A DNA stretch of 34,800 bases. Origin: Bacteroidales bacterium UBA3824 (GTDB taxonomy: Bacteria > Bacteroidota > Bacteroidia > Bacteroidales > UBA3824). This document shows positions 1 to 7,045 of the stretch, one piece after another. The stretch spans positions 1-34,800 of the forward strand of contig DGIK01000209.1 of assembly GCA_002393195.1 (NCBI GenBank), in the 5' to 3' direction. Every line of letters begins with the position of its first letter. Position 1 is the first letter of the stretch. The position numbers were made by a program, and so were the translations under genes. Under the pieces are notes generated by a model. It searched no databases and had not been told where the DNA came from. It saw only the letters and a program-made list of their open reading frames with translations.

Positions 1-835
1 AGTCGAAGCCAAACTCGTTGTTGGTACCAAAAGTAATGTCTGAATAATAAGCCTTGCGTCTTGCGGCGGAGTTGGGCTGATGCTTGTCGATGCAATCCAC
101 GGTGAGACCCTGGAACATGTACAACATACCCATCCATTCGCTATCACGTTTTGCCAAGTAGTCATTGACGGTAACTACGTGTACGCCCCTGCCTGTCAAT
201 GCGTTGAGGAATACCGGGAGGGTGGCGACGAGGGTCTTGCCTTCGCCTGTTGCCATCTCGGCTATCTTGCCTTGATGGAGAGCGATACCGCCTAGGAGCT
301 GCACGTCGTAATGTACCATATTCCATGTCAACATGTTGCCGCCAGCCATCCAAGTGTTGGAGTAGATGGCCTTGTCGCCGTTGATGGTTATGTTTTCAAA
401 ACGGGTGGCGAGTTCGCGGTCCATGTCGGAGGCTGTTACTTCCACGGTTTCGTGCTCGGCAAAACGGTGCGCAGTCTCTTTGATAATCGCAAATGCTTGT
501 GGCAGCATTTCGTCGAGTTGCCCTTTGAGGATTTCCTGGATGTTTTTTTCCGACTTTTCGATGTCGTTGTAAAGTTGCTCCTGCTCCTTAATGGAGAGAG
601 GGTCATGGCCGTTGAGTTTGTCCTTGAAGCCTTGTAATTGCGCCTCTTCCTCTTTTATTGAGTCCTTGAGCTGCTGCCTAAGGCTTGTTGTAAGTGCCCT
701 AAGCTCGTCGTTGCTGATGCTGGCGAGTTTGGCGTATTCCGCCTTGATTTTTTCCACCGTCGGCATCATTTTTTTGATGTCCTTGCTTGACTTGTCGCCA
801 AAAATGGACCTCAAAATATTTTGAATTATGCTCAT
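1..835 (-). CDS. secA: Preprotein translocase subunit SecA, N-terminal part (cut by window start)
   Basis: SecA is the ATPase motor that drives unfolded preproteins through SecYEG at the inner membrane. The window holds only about the first 278 residues; the rest lies to the left of base 1. The minus-strand reading begins [19 protein letters not shown] at base 835. It contains the Walker A segment MATGEGKT, followed by the [12 protein letters not shown] segment and [10 protein letters not shown] at the window edge, all hallmark SecA nucleotide-binding-domain sequences. Before the Walker A there is the usual helical lead with '[13 protein letters not shown]'. The gene is divergent from the phosphatase gene at 1036, with a 200-base AT-rich intergenic region between them. 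Family assignment is essentially certain; nothing can be said about the missing C-terminal part. Confidence 0.97.
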   Translation of the reverse strand, partial: MSIIQNILRSIFGDKSSKDIKKMMPTVEKIKAEYAKLASISNDELRALTTSLRQQLKDSIKEEEAQLQGFKDKLNGHDPLSIKEQEQLYNDIEKSEKNIQEILKGQLDEMLPQAFAIIKETAHRFAEHETVEVTASDMDRELATRFENITINGDKAIYSNTWMAGGNMLTWNMVHYDVQLLGGIALHQGKIAEMATGEGKTLVATLPVFLNALTGRGVHVVTVNDYLAKRDSEWMGMLYMFQGLTVDCIDKHQPNSAARRKAYYSDITFGTNNEFGFD

Positions 836-907
836 TATTTTTGTTGTTTTTTATTAATTGCTTGATTTATAAATAGTTGACCGTTTTCGCCTACTATTTT
901 GGCAGTA

Positions 908-915
908 CAAAGATA
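908..915 (-). promoter_or_regulatory. Candidate Bacteroidota -7 box for secA
   Basis: The plus strand reads CAAAGATA, which is TATCTTTG on the minus strand and fits the Bacteroidota -7 consensus TAnnTTTG. It would give a leader of about 65 bases before the secA ATG. No clear TTTG -33 element sits at the expected 19-21 bases upstream, so this rests on one box only. Confidence 0.35.
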
Positions 916-990
916 ATTTTTTTTTTCTTTATTATTAGGGTTTCCTGCAAAAAAATATTTGTTGGCATGGTTTTTTCGCAAAATGTTTTT

Positions 991-998
991 TAAATTTG
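991..998 (+). promoter_or_regulatory. Candidate -7 box for the CHASE4-SpoIIE gene
   Basis: TAAATTTG matches TAnnTTTG and ends 37 bases before the ATG at 1036. No TTTG is seen at the right distance upstream; the nearest TTG is 26 bases away. The rest of 836-1035 is AT-rich and shows no gene. Confidence 0.35.
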
Positions 999-1035
999 TA
1001 GTGCGAAAAACAGTGCTAACATTAACCATAAGAAT

Positions 1036-3051
1036 ATGAAATACCGTTCAGTACAATTGGGCGTGATAGCAATATCGATAGCGAGCATCAGCATACTGCT
1101 GCTGATGTTGGTCTTTTTTTATCGTGTGCAACAGCGCGAGAACGAGAATATCAAGCGCATCACCAATGAGCAGCGCAATTCCATTGTGGACAATATCTAC
1201 GAGATAAAAACCAATCAGGAGCAGACCCCGGTGTTCGACAATTCCGCGTGGGACGAGTTGCAGTCTTCGATGGCTAACAACGATATGGAGTGGATTGATG
1301 TCAATATTGGCTATATGTCGGAGCATTATTTGGCTGCCACAGTGGCGTTGTTTGACACCAACAACAAGCTTTTTTATGACAATGTGATGCCCAGTGGCAA
1401 AGGAATCGATTTTTATGAAGACCTGAGGCTTCCGGCTATGTTCCGCAATAAGTACAAGAACATATTCTATGCCGTGAAAGAAAACAGGCTGTTTGCCTAT
1501 TATATTTATAAGATAGTGTCGTCCGACGATATTATCACGCGCCAGGAGCAGGAGACGGGCTACCTCATGCTCGTAAAGGAATATACCGACTCATTGGTGA
1601 CGGAGATGTCGCGTATGCTTGGCTCTGTGGAGATGCACATCGCGCTCAATCAAAACACGCTCGACCAGGCAGAACTCGATAATAAGGACAATTATTTTTA
1701 TCGTCTCGTCCTCAACAATCAGTACGGCAACCCCGTGGCATACTTATATTTTACAGCCGAAAACGAGGTGGAGAGCATTTTCCAAAAGTTGTTGAAGGTA
1801 ATGCTCGCTGTATTTGGACTTGTATTGTTGATGCTGCTGTCGCTCATCTTGTACACACAATTGAAAATCGTAAGGCCTCTGCATTTGATAGCCGATGTGT
1901 TTTATACCAACGACGTCGGGAAAATCGACAAACTGATGGGCAGCAAGTCAGAATTTGGCGTGCTGAGCAACAATATCGACAAATTTTTCAAGCAGAAGTA
2001 CGTTGCCGACGAGATGCACAAGGAGATGGTGGAGCGCAATAAGAAACTCACCGACCAGCAAGACACCATCAAAAGGCTTGAGCACCAAGTGGCGGCGCAT
2101 GAGGACACCATCGACACCCTCAATAAGCACATTGCCGACACCAACCGCGAAAGAGAGCTCAAGGAGGCGCAGCTTTCAATCAATGAACAGATGCTCGATG
2201 AGCAGATGGACAATATCTACAGGCTCGGCGAACAGATTGAAAACCTCAAAGTCTCGCTGAAGACGTATGAGAAGCAGCTTGTGGAGGTCAACGGGGTGGT
2301 GAGCGAAAACCAAAACTACGCCGTCCGCCTGAGGAACGTGATGCAGGTGATGGTAACGCCCACAAAGCACGTGTTCCGAGAGTTTTTCCTGTTGGAGAAG
2401 CCCAAAGACCGCATCGGCGGCGACTTCCCCTTTGCGCTCAAAATCGAAAATTGGGTGATTGCCGGCGTCGGCGATTGCAACATGCAGGGCATTTCGGGCG
2501 CGATGCTTTCGTCGATAGACATCTACCTTCTCAACGAAATATTGAGGATGAAGCGTCTGTCTGAATTGAGGTCAGACATCGTGCTCAACGACCTCAACCG
2601 CAAGATACAATCCACAATGGGCGAGGTGCTCGAATCCGACATCATGCGCGACGGTCTCCACATGTCCCTGTTTATGTACGACACGGAGACTCTTAAAGGC
2701 TATTACTCCGGGTCTAAGCGTACAATGGTGTTGATGAGGCGTGGCGAAGTGTCGGAACTCTTTGGCGACAACCTCGCAATTGGCAAGGTGCACGGCAACA
2801 AGACTTTCAATTGTGTGGAAACCCAGCTCGAGCCTGATGATGTCATCTATCTATACTCCGACGGCTGTACCGAGGTGGAGGGCGGCCCATATTGCAAGAA
2901 GTTGCTTGCAATCAATTTCAAGAAGGAGATAGCCCGCAGACAGTCGTTGCAGATTGCCGATCAGAAAAATTCGTTCCGAGAGTTTTACGAAGGTTGGATT
3001 GGCGACCTCACGCAGAGCGACGACATCACGCTCTTGGGATTCAGGGTTTAG
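1036..3051 (+). CDS. Membrane sensor with CHASE4, HAMP, coiled coil and SpoIIE-type PP2C phosphatase
   Basis: A predicted inner-membrane receptor that converts an extracytoplasmic signal into Ser/Thr dephosphorylation. A membrane helix lies at residues 7-29. A periplasmic domain of about 220 residues follows, with a CHASE4-like start (NIYEIK, then VFDNSAWDEL at 66-75). A second helix is at 254-274, a HAMP-like linker at 275-325, and a long coiled coil at 325-425. The C-terminal 230 residues are a SpoIIE/PP2C domain with the metal-ligand aspartates intact: GGDF (D463), GVGD (D480), SDG (D609) and SDD (662-663). The usual CTGHGVPG loop reads CNMQGISG here, a divergent form. The gene converges on the transporter gene with 16 bases between stop codons. 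Target and signal are unknown. It belongs with the three other SpoIIE genes of the window, but it is the only one that senses through CHASE4 rather than TPR repeats. Confidence 0.88.
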   Translation: MKYRSVQLGVIAISIASISILLLMLVFFYRVQQRENENIKRITNEQRNSIVDNIYEIKTNQEQTPVFDNSAWDELQSSMANNDMEWIDVNIGYMSEHYLAATVALFDTNNKLFYDNVMPSGKGIDFYEDLRLPAMFRNKYKNIFYAVKENRLFAYYIYKIVSSDDIITRQEQETGYLMLVKEYTDSLVTEMSRMLGSVEMHIALNQNTLDQAELDNKDNYFYRLVLNNQYGNPVAYLYFTAENEVESIFQKLLKVMLAVFGLVLLMLLSLILYTQLKIVRPLHLIADVFYTNDVGKIDKLMGSKSEFGVLSNNIDKFFKQKYVADEMHKEMVERNKKLTDQQDTIKRLEHQVAAHEDTIDTLNKHIADTNRERELKEAQLSINEQMLDEQMDNIYRLGEQIENLKVSLKTYEKQLVEVNGVVSENQNYAVRLRNVMQVMVTPTKHVFREFFLLEKPKDRIGGDFPFALKIENWVIAGVGDCNMQGISGAMLSSIDIYLLNEILRMKRLSELRSDIVLNDLNRKIQSTMGEVLESDIMRDGLHMSLFMYDTETLKGYYSGSKRTMVLMRRGEVSELFGDNLAIGKVHGNKTFNCVETQLEPDDVIYLYSDGCTEVEGGPYCKKLLAINFKKEIARRQSLQIADQKNSFREFYEGWIGDLTQSDDITLLGFRV

Positions 3052-3067
3052 GGATCAATTACTATCG

Positions 3068-3964
3068 TTAGTCTTTGCCTTTGCCCAAGATGTCTTTAAT
3101 TTTTATGTCGCTGTGAATCAGGCAAAATACAACCGCCGTGAAGAATGTCAACATTGCATAGACCAAGGCAGGTTTTTCGATTTCGCAGGAGTGGGGCAGG
3201 GTAGTGGCTACCGAGAGAGCCATCGCGGTGTTTTGGAGGCCGGTCTCGATTGCAACTGTGAGTTGCGACGGCTTTTCGAAGCGGCTGAGTTTTGCAATGA
3301 AAAATCCGCCGTACATTCCTAAGATGTTGAGTCCTATTACAAAAGGTGTCAGCAAAAGAGACTCGTCCATCGAGAGTGCGCCGCAGGAATTGGCATTGTT
3401 GCCGCCGCCCCAGAATATCTTGATGCTGAACACTATAAGCAACATCAACGGCAGTATCCATTTCAACGGACGCTCTAAGGCGTTGGCGATTTTTGGAATG
3501 AAACGCCTTATTAATAATCCGCACATCGCGGGCAGTATCACGGTCAATAATATGTGTGTAAAACTCTCCGCAAACGACATCTCCACGCTTGCGTCGTTGT
3601 CAGTGAAAAACGTTGATGCCAAGGCGATTACGGTTGGGATTGTGAACGGACTGAGGATGCTGTTTACGATTGTCATGGAGATAGAGAGGGCGGTGTTGCC
3701 CTTGAAGATATGCACAAGAATGTTGCTTGTAGTACCCACGGGACACAATGCAATGAGTACGATGCCGAGTTTTGCATATACTGACACGGGTGCAATCCAT
3801 GCCAACGAGAACGCCAGAAGCGGCAGCACAAGAAGTTGGCTTCCGATGCCGGTAAAAATGTTTTTGGGATATACAAAGACATTTTTGAAGTCGGTGAACG
3901 TCAGCGACATACCGATGCCCACCATTATGATTATAAGTGTGATGTTTACTAAAATATCAGCCAT
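3068..3964 (-). CDS. Bile acid:sodium symporter (BASS/SBF) family transporter
   Basis: A 298-residue inner-membrane protein made of about nine to ten hydrophobic helices. It resembles bacterial members of the bile acid:sodium symporter family (the ASBT fold), which cotransport organic anions with Na+. Family-typical stretches are the first helices with GIGMSLTFTDF, the segment ALCPVGTTSNILVHIFKGN (residues about 72-90) and, near the C-terminus, AIETGLQNTAMALSVATT, which corresponds to the conserved crossover region (E-x-G-x-Q-N). These crossover motifs include the expected sodium-site residues. The substrate cannot be read from sequence, and bacterial homologues move varied organic anions such as pantoate or bile salts. 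The start ATG lies 24 bases downstream of a good -7 box. The gene is divergent from the toxin-antitoxin pair. Confidence 0.88.
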   Translation of the reverse strand: MADILVNITLIIIMVGIGMSLTFTDFKNVFVYPKNIFTGIGSQLLVLPLLAFSLAWIAPVSVYAKLGIVLIALCPVGTTSNILVHIFKGNTALSISMTIVNSILSPFTIPTVIALASTFFTDNDASVEMSFAESFTHILLTVILPAMCGLLIRRFIPKIANALERPLKWILPLMLLIVFSIKIFWGGGNNANSCGALSMDESLLLTPFVIGLNILGMYGGFFIAKLSRFEKPSQLTVAIETGLQNTAMALSVATTLPHSCEIEKPALVYAMLTFFTAVVFCLIHSDIKIKDILGKGKD

Positions 3965-3987
3965 AATTTTATGTATTTTTCGCCGTG

Positions 3988-3995
3988 CAAATTTA
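3988..3995 (-). promoter_or_regulatory. Candidate -7 box for the BASS transporter
   Basis: CAAATTTA on the plus strand is TAAATTTG on the minus strand, a full TAnnTTTG match, 23 bases before the ATG. A convincing TTTG -33 element was not found. Confidence 0.4.
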
Positions 3996-4003
3996 CGAAA
4001 ATT

Positions 4004-4035
4004 TTTGCTGTATTGTAAAAAGTTTTGTAATATTG
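4004..4035 (+). promoter_or_regulatory. Promoter of the PIN toxin-antitoxin pair
   Basis: TTTG at 4004-4007 is followed after 20 bases by TAATATTG at 4028-4035. This agrees with the Bacteroidota pattern except for one mismatch in the -7 box. The first gene begins 39 bases further on, at 4075. Confidence 0.5.
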
Positions 4036-4074
4036 CAGGCGGAAAACATTGTTTAACTTAAAAAGTCAAATACT

Positions 4075-4293
4075 ATGGAAATATTGTATGGATTTACAGA
4101 ACAAGAGATTCTGGAGAACAAGGACATGGACAATTTCATTTGCGACCATGTAGATTGGGATTTGATACCTGTTGTCATCAAGAAAAGGGTGGCGGCAAGA
4201 CGTGATTATTACTCTCAGAAGTATCAAGGACAGCTGGGCATTGCGCAGTATTTTTACAAAGATTCTGAACCTGTAGTTGCAAAAGCAAGTTAG
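4075..4293 (+). CDS. Putative antitoxin of a PIN-domain toxin-antitoxin pair
   Basis: A 72-residue acidic-to-mixed protein that I do not recognise as a standard antitoxin class (no clear AbrB, Phd, RHH or HTH motif by eye). The call comes from position: it is a small gene directly upstream of a PIN toxin, seven bases apart, behind a shared promoter, which is the classic VapBC order. It contains ENKDMDNFICDHVDWDLIP and a basic stretch, VIKKRVAARRDYYSQKY. The latter could form an amphipathic helix for DNA or toxin contact. The C-terminal tail (SEPVVAKAS) looks unstructured. An alternative is an unrelated small protein that happens to precede the toxin. Confidence 0.62.
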   Translation: MEILYGFTEQEILENKDMDNFICDHVDWDLIPVVIKKRVAARRDYYSQKYQGQLGIAQYFYKDSEPVVAKAS

Positions 4294-4299
4294 TGTATT

Positions 4300-4728
4300 A
4301 TGGCACGTTACATGTTAGATGCAAATATCTTCGCATTTTATGTTGAAGAAAGGGATAGATTGAGTGGAGATGTATTGGCAATTCTGAGTGATTATGGAAA
4401 TTTGCTCTATATGAGTTCAGAATCTGTCAAGGAACTTGTGTGGATACATAGAAACAAAAAGGTACTGGCTAAATCATGGAAAACTCAGATAGACATGATT
4501 AATGCGATAGAAGATGAGTATAGAATTTCGATTGTGCCTGTTGACGCCAATGTTGTAAAAAAAATGTCGCAACTTGAACCCAACACCGCCGAATCCCATA
4601 ACGACCCATCCGACCTCATTATCATTGCCCATTCGATGGTGATGAAGATGCCATTGATTTCGAGTGATAGAAAATTTCCTTTTTACCGTAATCAAGGATT
4701 GGATTTGATAACAAATTTTGTAGAATGA
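4300..4728 (+). CDS. VapC-like PIN-domain ribonuclease (toxin)
   Basis: A 142-residue PIN-domain protein, the usual size for VapC toxins, which are Mg2+-dependent endoribonucleases that cut tRNA or rRNA. The acidic active-site residues are visible: D7 in MLDANIF, E45 in SVKELV, D102/D105 in HNDPSDLIIIAHS, and D123 in SSDRKFPFY. The HNDPxD-IIAHS block is typical of the family. It follows the small putative antitoxin by seven bases. Its stop codon overlaps the start codon of the SDR gene (ATGA at 4725-4728), so the oxidoreductase is probably translated from the same mRNA. The chain looks complete and catalytically competent. Cleavage specificity cannot be judged. Confidence 0.85.
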   Translation: MARYMLDANIFAFYVEERDRLSGDVLAILSDYGNLLYMSSESVKELVWIHRNKKVLAKSWKTQIDMINAIEDEYRISIVPVDANVVKKMSQLEPNTAESHNDPSDLIIIAHSMVMKMPLISSDRKFPFYRNQGLDLITNFVE

Positions 4729-5510
4729 ATTTCACAGACAAAAAAGTATGGATTACAGGCGCGTCGTCGGGGATTGGCGAGGCGTTGACTTATAAATTTT
4801 CTGAACTTGGCGCACACCTTATAATATCGTCGCGCCGCGAATCTGAATTGCAGCGCGTGAAAGCCGCCTGCAAGCATTCCGACAAGGTTACAATCGTTCC
4901 CCTCGACCTCGAAAAATACCACGAAATTGCCTCCATCGCCACACCAATTGTTGAAAAGTTTGGTGCGATTGACATCCTGGTCAATAATGGAGGGGCAAGT
5001 CAGCGTGCGTTAGTTTTGGAGGAGGATTTGACCGTCGTAGAAAAGATGATGAAAATCAATTTTATGGGTGCTGTTGCGCTTACAAAAGTGATTCTGCCGG
5101 GCATGGTGGCTCAAAAATTTGGTCATATCGTTTGTATGAGTAGTCTTGCGGGCAAGTTTGGAATACCGTTGCGCTCAGGATACGCCGCTGCAAAACACGC
5201 TTTGCACGGTTTTTTTGAAACTCTCCGCGCTGAAAATTATGACAACGGCATTCGTGTGCTTATGGTTTGTCCGGGCTACATTAATACTAATGTCGCCATC
5301 AATGCCCTTGATGCAAACGCCAACAAGCGCAACCAAAATGACCCGGGACAAGAGAAGGGACTTGCCCCGTCCGTACTCGCCGATAAGATAATCAAGGGCA
5401 TAGAGAAAGAGAAACTCGAAATCACTGCCGGCGGCGGCGAAACCAATGGAATTTGGGTAAGTCGCTTTTTCCCAAGGCTTTTCGCAAAGATAATCAGAAA
5501 AAAGAAGTAA
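4725..5510 (+). CDS. Short-chain dehydrogenase/reductase (classical SDR)
   Basis: A 261-residue NAD(P)-dependent oxidoreductase of the classical SDR family. The Rossmann cofactor loop is TGASSGIG (11-18). The SSRR at 35-38 after strand 2 suggests NADP(H) preference. NNGG (87-90) replaces the more common NNAG. The catalytic set is S139/S140, Y153 and K157 (YAAAK). After the PGY motif comes a variable substrate lid. A C-terminal hydrophobic and basic tail (FFPRLFAKIIRKKK) may touch the membrane. This resembles DHRS7-like SDRs common in Bacteroidota. The substrate is unknown. The start overlaps the PIN toxin stop by ATGA, so translation is probably coupled. The repeat array begins three bases after its stop codon. 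Confidence 0.9.
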   Translation: MNFTDKKVWITGASSGIGEALTYKFSELGAHLIISSRRESELQRVKAACKHSDKVTIVPLDLEKYHEIASIATPIVEKFGAIDILVNNGGASQRALVLEEDLTVVEKMMKINFMGAVALTKVILPGMVAQKFGHIVCMSSLAGKFGIPLRSGYAAAKHALHGFFETLRAENYDNGIRVLMVCPGYINTNVAINALDANANKRNQNDPGQEKGLAPSVLADKIIKGIEKEKLEITAGGGETNGIWVSRFFPRLFAKIIRKKK

Positions 5511-5512
5511 TG

Positions 5513-5743
5513 AAATTGCACTTTTGAAAGTACAATTTTGAGTTGAAATTGACTTTTCCAAAGTACAATTTTATGTAGAATTTGACTTTTTAAAAGTGCA
5601 ATTTTGGGTTTAAATTGACTTTTCTAAAGTGCAATTTTGTGTTTAAATTGACTTTTACAAAGTACAATTTTGGGTTTAAATTGACTTTTCTAAAGTGCAA
5701 TTTTTAATGATTATTAACTTTTTGAAAAGGCAATTTATGCATA
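5513..5743. repeat. 33-bp palindromic tandem repeat array upstream of the AAA_14 ATPase
   Basis: Six units in exact 33-base register start at 5513, 5546, 5579, 5612, 5645 and 5678. A decayed seventh, also in register, lies at 5711-5743. Each unit has a left arm AAATTG-ACTTTT, a two-base centre, a right arm AAAGT[A/G]CAATTTT and a six-base linker (often GGGTTT or GTGTTT). The arms pair as a hairpin or DNA palindrome with a single unpaired base (the A/G) in the right arm. That base is A in units 1, 2 and 5 and G in units 3, 4 and 6. Units 4 and 6 share the same 27-base core. Unit 1 has an extra C in its left arm opposite the A, and unit 3 has one arm mismatch. There are no unique spacers, so it is not CRISPR. 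It fits an operator or iteron-like binding array, or a chain of RNA hairpins. Confidence 0.93.
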
Positions 5744-5749
5744 TATTTG
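5721..5749 (+). promoter_or_regulatory. Promoter of the AAA_14 ATPase, inside the last repeat
   Basis: TTTG at 5721-5724, 17 bases, then TATATTTG at 5742-5749, a full -7 consensus. The ATG lies 28 bases after the -7 box, at 5777. The -33 element falls in the centre of the decayed seventh repeat, so any protein bound to the array would lie next to or on the polymerase. Confidence 0.6.
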
Positions 5750-5776
5750 CGTTGTAGAATATAAAACAACAATGCT

Positions 5777-6982
5777 ATGCAACAGTCTGATATAATGCCT
5801 CTTGTAAATGTTTACCGCAGAAAGGTAGATGATGTCAATATGGATTTCAAGCGTTACTTATTCGACGAAATCGATTGGGAAGACCGTCTTATCGGCATCA
5901 TGGGCGCAAGAGGCGTCGGAAAAACAACCTTGATTCTGCAATACATCAAGGAAAAAGTCAAAGACAAAAGCAAGGCTCTATGGGTCTCGCTAGACAATCT
6001 GTGGTTCAAGACCAACAGCCTGCTCGACCTTGTGGAATACCTTTACACGCAGGGCGTCACTCATTTGTTTTTTGACGAGGTACACAAGTTTCCGGACTGG
6101 GCGTTGTACTTAAAAAACTTTTACGACAACTATCCCGACCTCAAGATAGTCTATACGGGTTCGTCGATGCTCAAGATAGACAATTCGAAAGCCGACCTTT
6201 CGCGCCGGCAGATAATCTACACCCTCGGCAACCTGTCGTTCAGGGAATACCTTGAGTTCAACAAGATACTGAAATTAGACGCAGTATCGCTTCCCGAACT
6301 GCTTAAAAGACATGTGGACATAGCATCAGAGATCGTCCCTAAAATAAAGGTGTTGAAATATTTTGGCGACTATCTCCAAAGAGGATGCTACCCATTTTCG
6401 CGCGAGGTAAGACGCGGGTACGACGCACGGCTCAGCACCGTCGTGCAGCTCGTAATGGAAAGCGACATGCCGGCTTCAAACGACATATCGTACCAGACGG
6501 TGGAAAAAACCAAAAAACTGCTGATGCTCATAGTGAGCAACGTGCCATTTGAAGCCAACATCTCCAAGCTTGCCGAAGCGATAAGCTCCACCCGCGACAG
6601 CTGCCTCAAGATGCTCTACACGCTCGACAAGGGCAATATCATCTCCATACTCAACAAGGACATGAAAAATTACAAGCACCTGGTCGCGCCAAGCAAGGTA
6701 TATCTCTACAACACCAACCTGATGTATGCCCTCTCGGGAAAGATAGATACCGGCAACATCCGCGAGACATTCTTCCTAAACCAGATGCAGTTGTTGTTTG
6801 ATGTGCGATACCCCAAGCAGGGAGACTTCCTTGTGGACAACAAATACCTCTTTGAGGTAGGCGGACCAAACAAGACCTACGACCAGATAAAGAACATCCC
6901 TCAGAGCTATCTCGCCGTCGATGGCATAGAATATGGCTTCGGCAACAGGATTCCGCTGTGGATGTTTGGAATTTTGTATTGA
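5777..6982 (+). CDS. AAA_14/DUF4143 family ATPase
   Basis: A 401-residue P-loop ATPase of the AAA_14 plus DUF4143 type. Walker A is GARGVGKTT (43-51) and Walker B is HLFFDEVHK (96-104). A sensor-like YTGSS follows at 126-130, then the family-typical LSRRQIIYTLGNLSFREYLE region (141-160). Residues about 235-300 look like a winged helix. The C-terminal DUF4143 part ends in a degenerate restriction-endonuclease-like core: D350 in GDF, E360 in FEVGG, and K366, instead of the usual E-V-K. The role of this family is unknown in most cases; nucleic-acid-linked or defence roles have been suspected. It stands alone behind the 33-bp repeat array, and a new promoter for glycosyltransferases begins just after its stop. 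An internal ATG at codon 7 is an alternative start. Confidence 0.88.
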   Translation: MQQSDIMPLVNVYRRKVDDVNMDFKRYLFDEIDWEDRLIGIMGARGVGKTTLILQYIKEKVKDKSKALWVSLDNLWFKTNSLLDLVEYLYTQGVTHLFFDEVHKFPDWALYLKNFYDNYPDLKIVYTGSSMLKIDNSKADLSRRQIIYTLGNLSFREYLEFNKILKLDAVSLPELLKRHVDIASEIVPKIKVLKYFGDYLQRGCYPFSREVRRGYDARLSTVVQLVMESDMPASNDISYQTVEKTKKLLMLIVSNVPFEANISKLAEAISSTRDSCLKMLYTLDKGNIISILNKDMKNYKHLVAPSKVYLYNTNLMYALSGKIDTGNIRETFFLNQMQLLFDVRYPKQGDFLVDNKYLFEVGGPNKTYDQIKNIPQSYLAVDGIEYGFGNRIPLWMFGILY

Positions 6983-6987
6983 AAAAG

Positions 6988-7019
6988 TTGGGTTTGTATG
7001 GGAATATTCATTATCTTTG
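6988..7019 (+). promoter_or_regulatory. Promoter of the glycosyltransferase operon
   Basis: TTG at 6988-6990, 21 bases, then TATCTTTG at 7012-7019 (full TAnnTTTG). The ATG at 7046 lies 26 bases beyond. It begins five bases after the ATPase stop codon, so the ATPase and the glycan operon are probably separate transcription units. Confidence 0.5.
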
Positions 7020-7045
7020 TGTCCTGATAATCAGATAGACATTTT

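Noticed and set aside
3204..4061. Plus-strand reading frame of 285 codons opposite the BASS transporter
   Set aside because: The minus-strand frame encodes a recognisable transporter with a promoter. The plus-strand protein has no family features and is an antisense shadow.
5513..5743. Possible CRISPR array
   Set aside because: Units follow one another at a fixed 33 bases with only six-base linkers. There are no unique 25-40 base spacers and no cas genes.
5513..5743. Repeats as simple terminators of the SDR gene
   Set aside because: One terminator would suffice. Six in-phase copies and the promoter within the last one point to another role, although some termination by the hairpins is possible.
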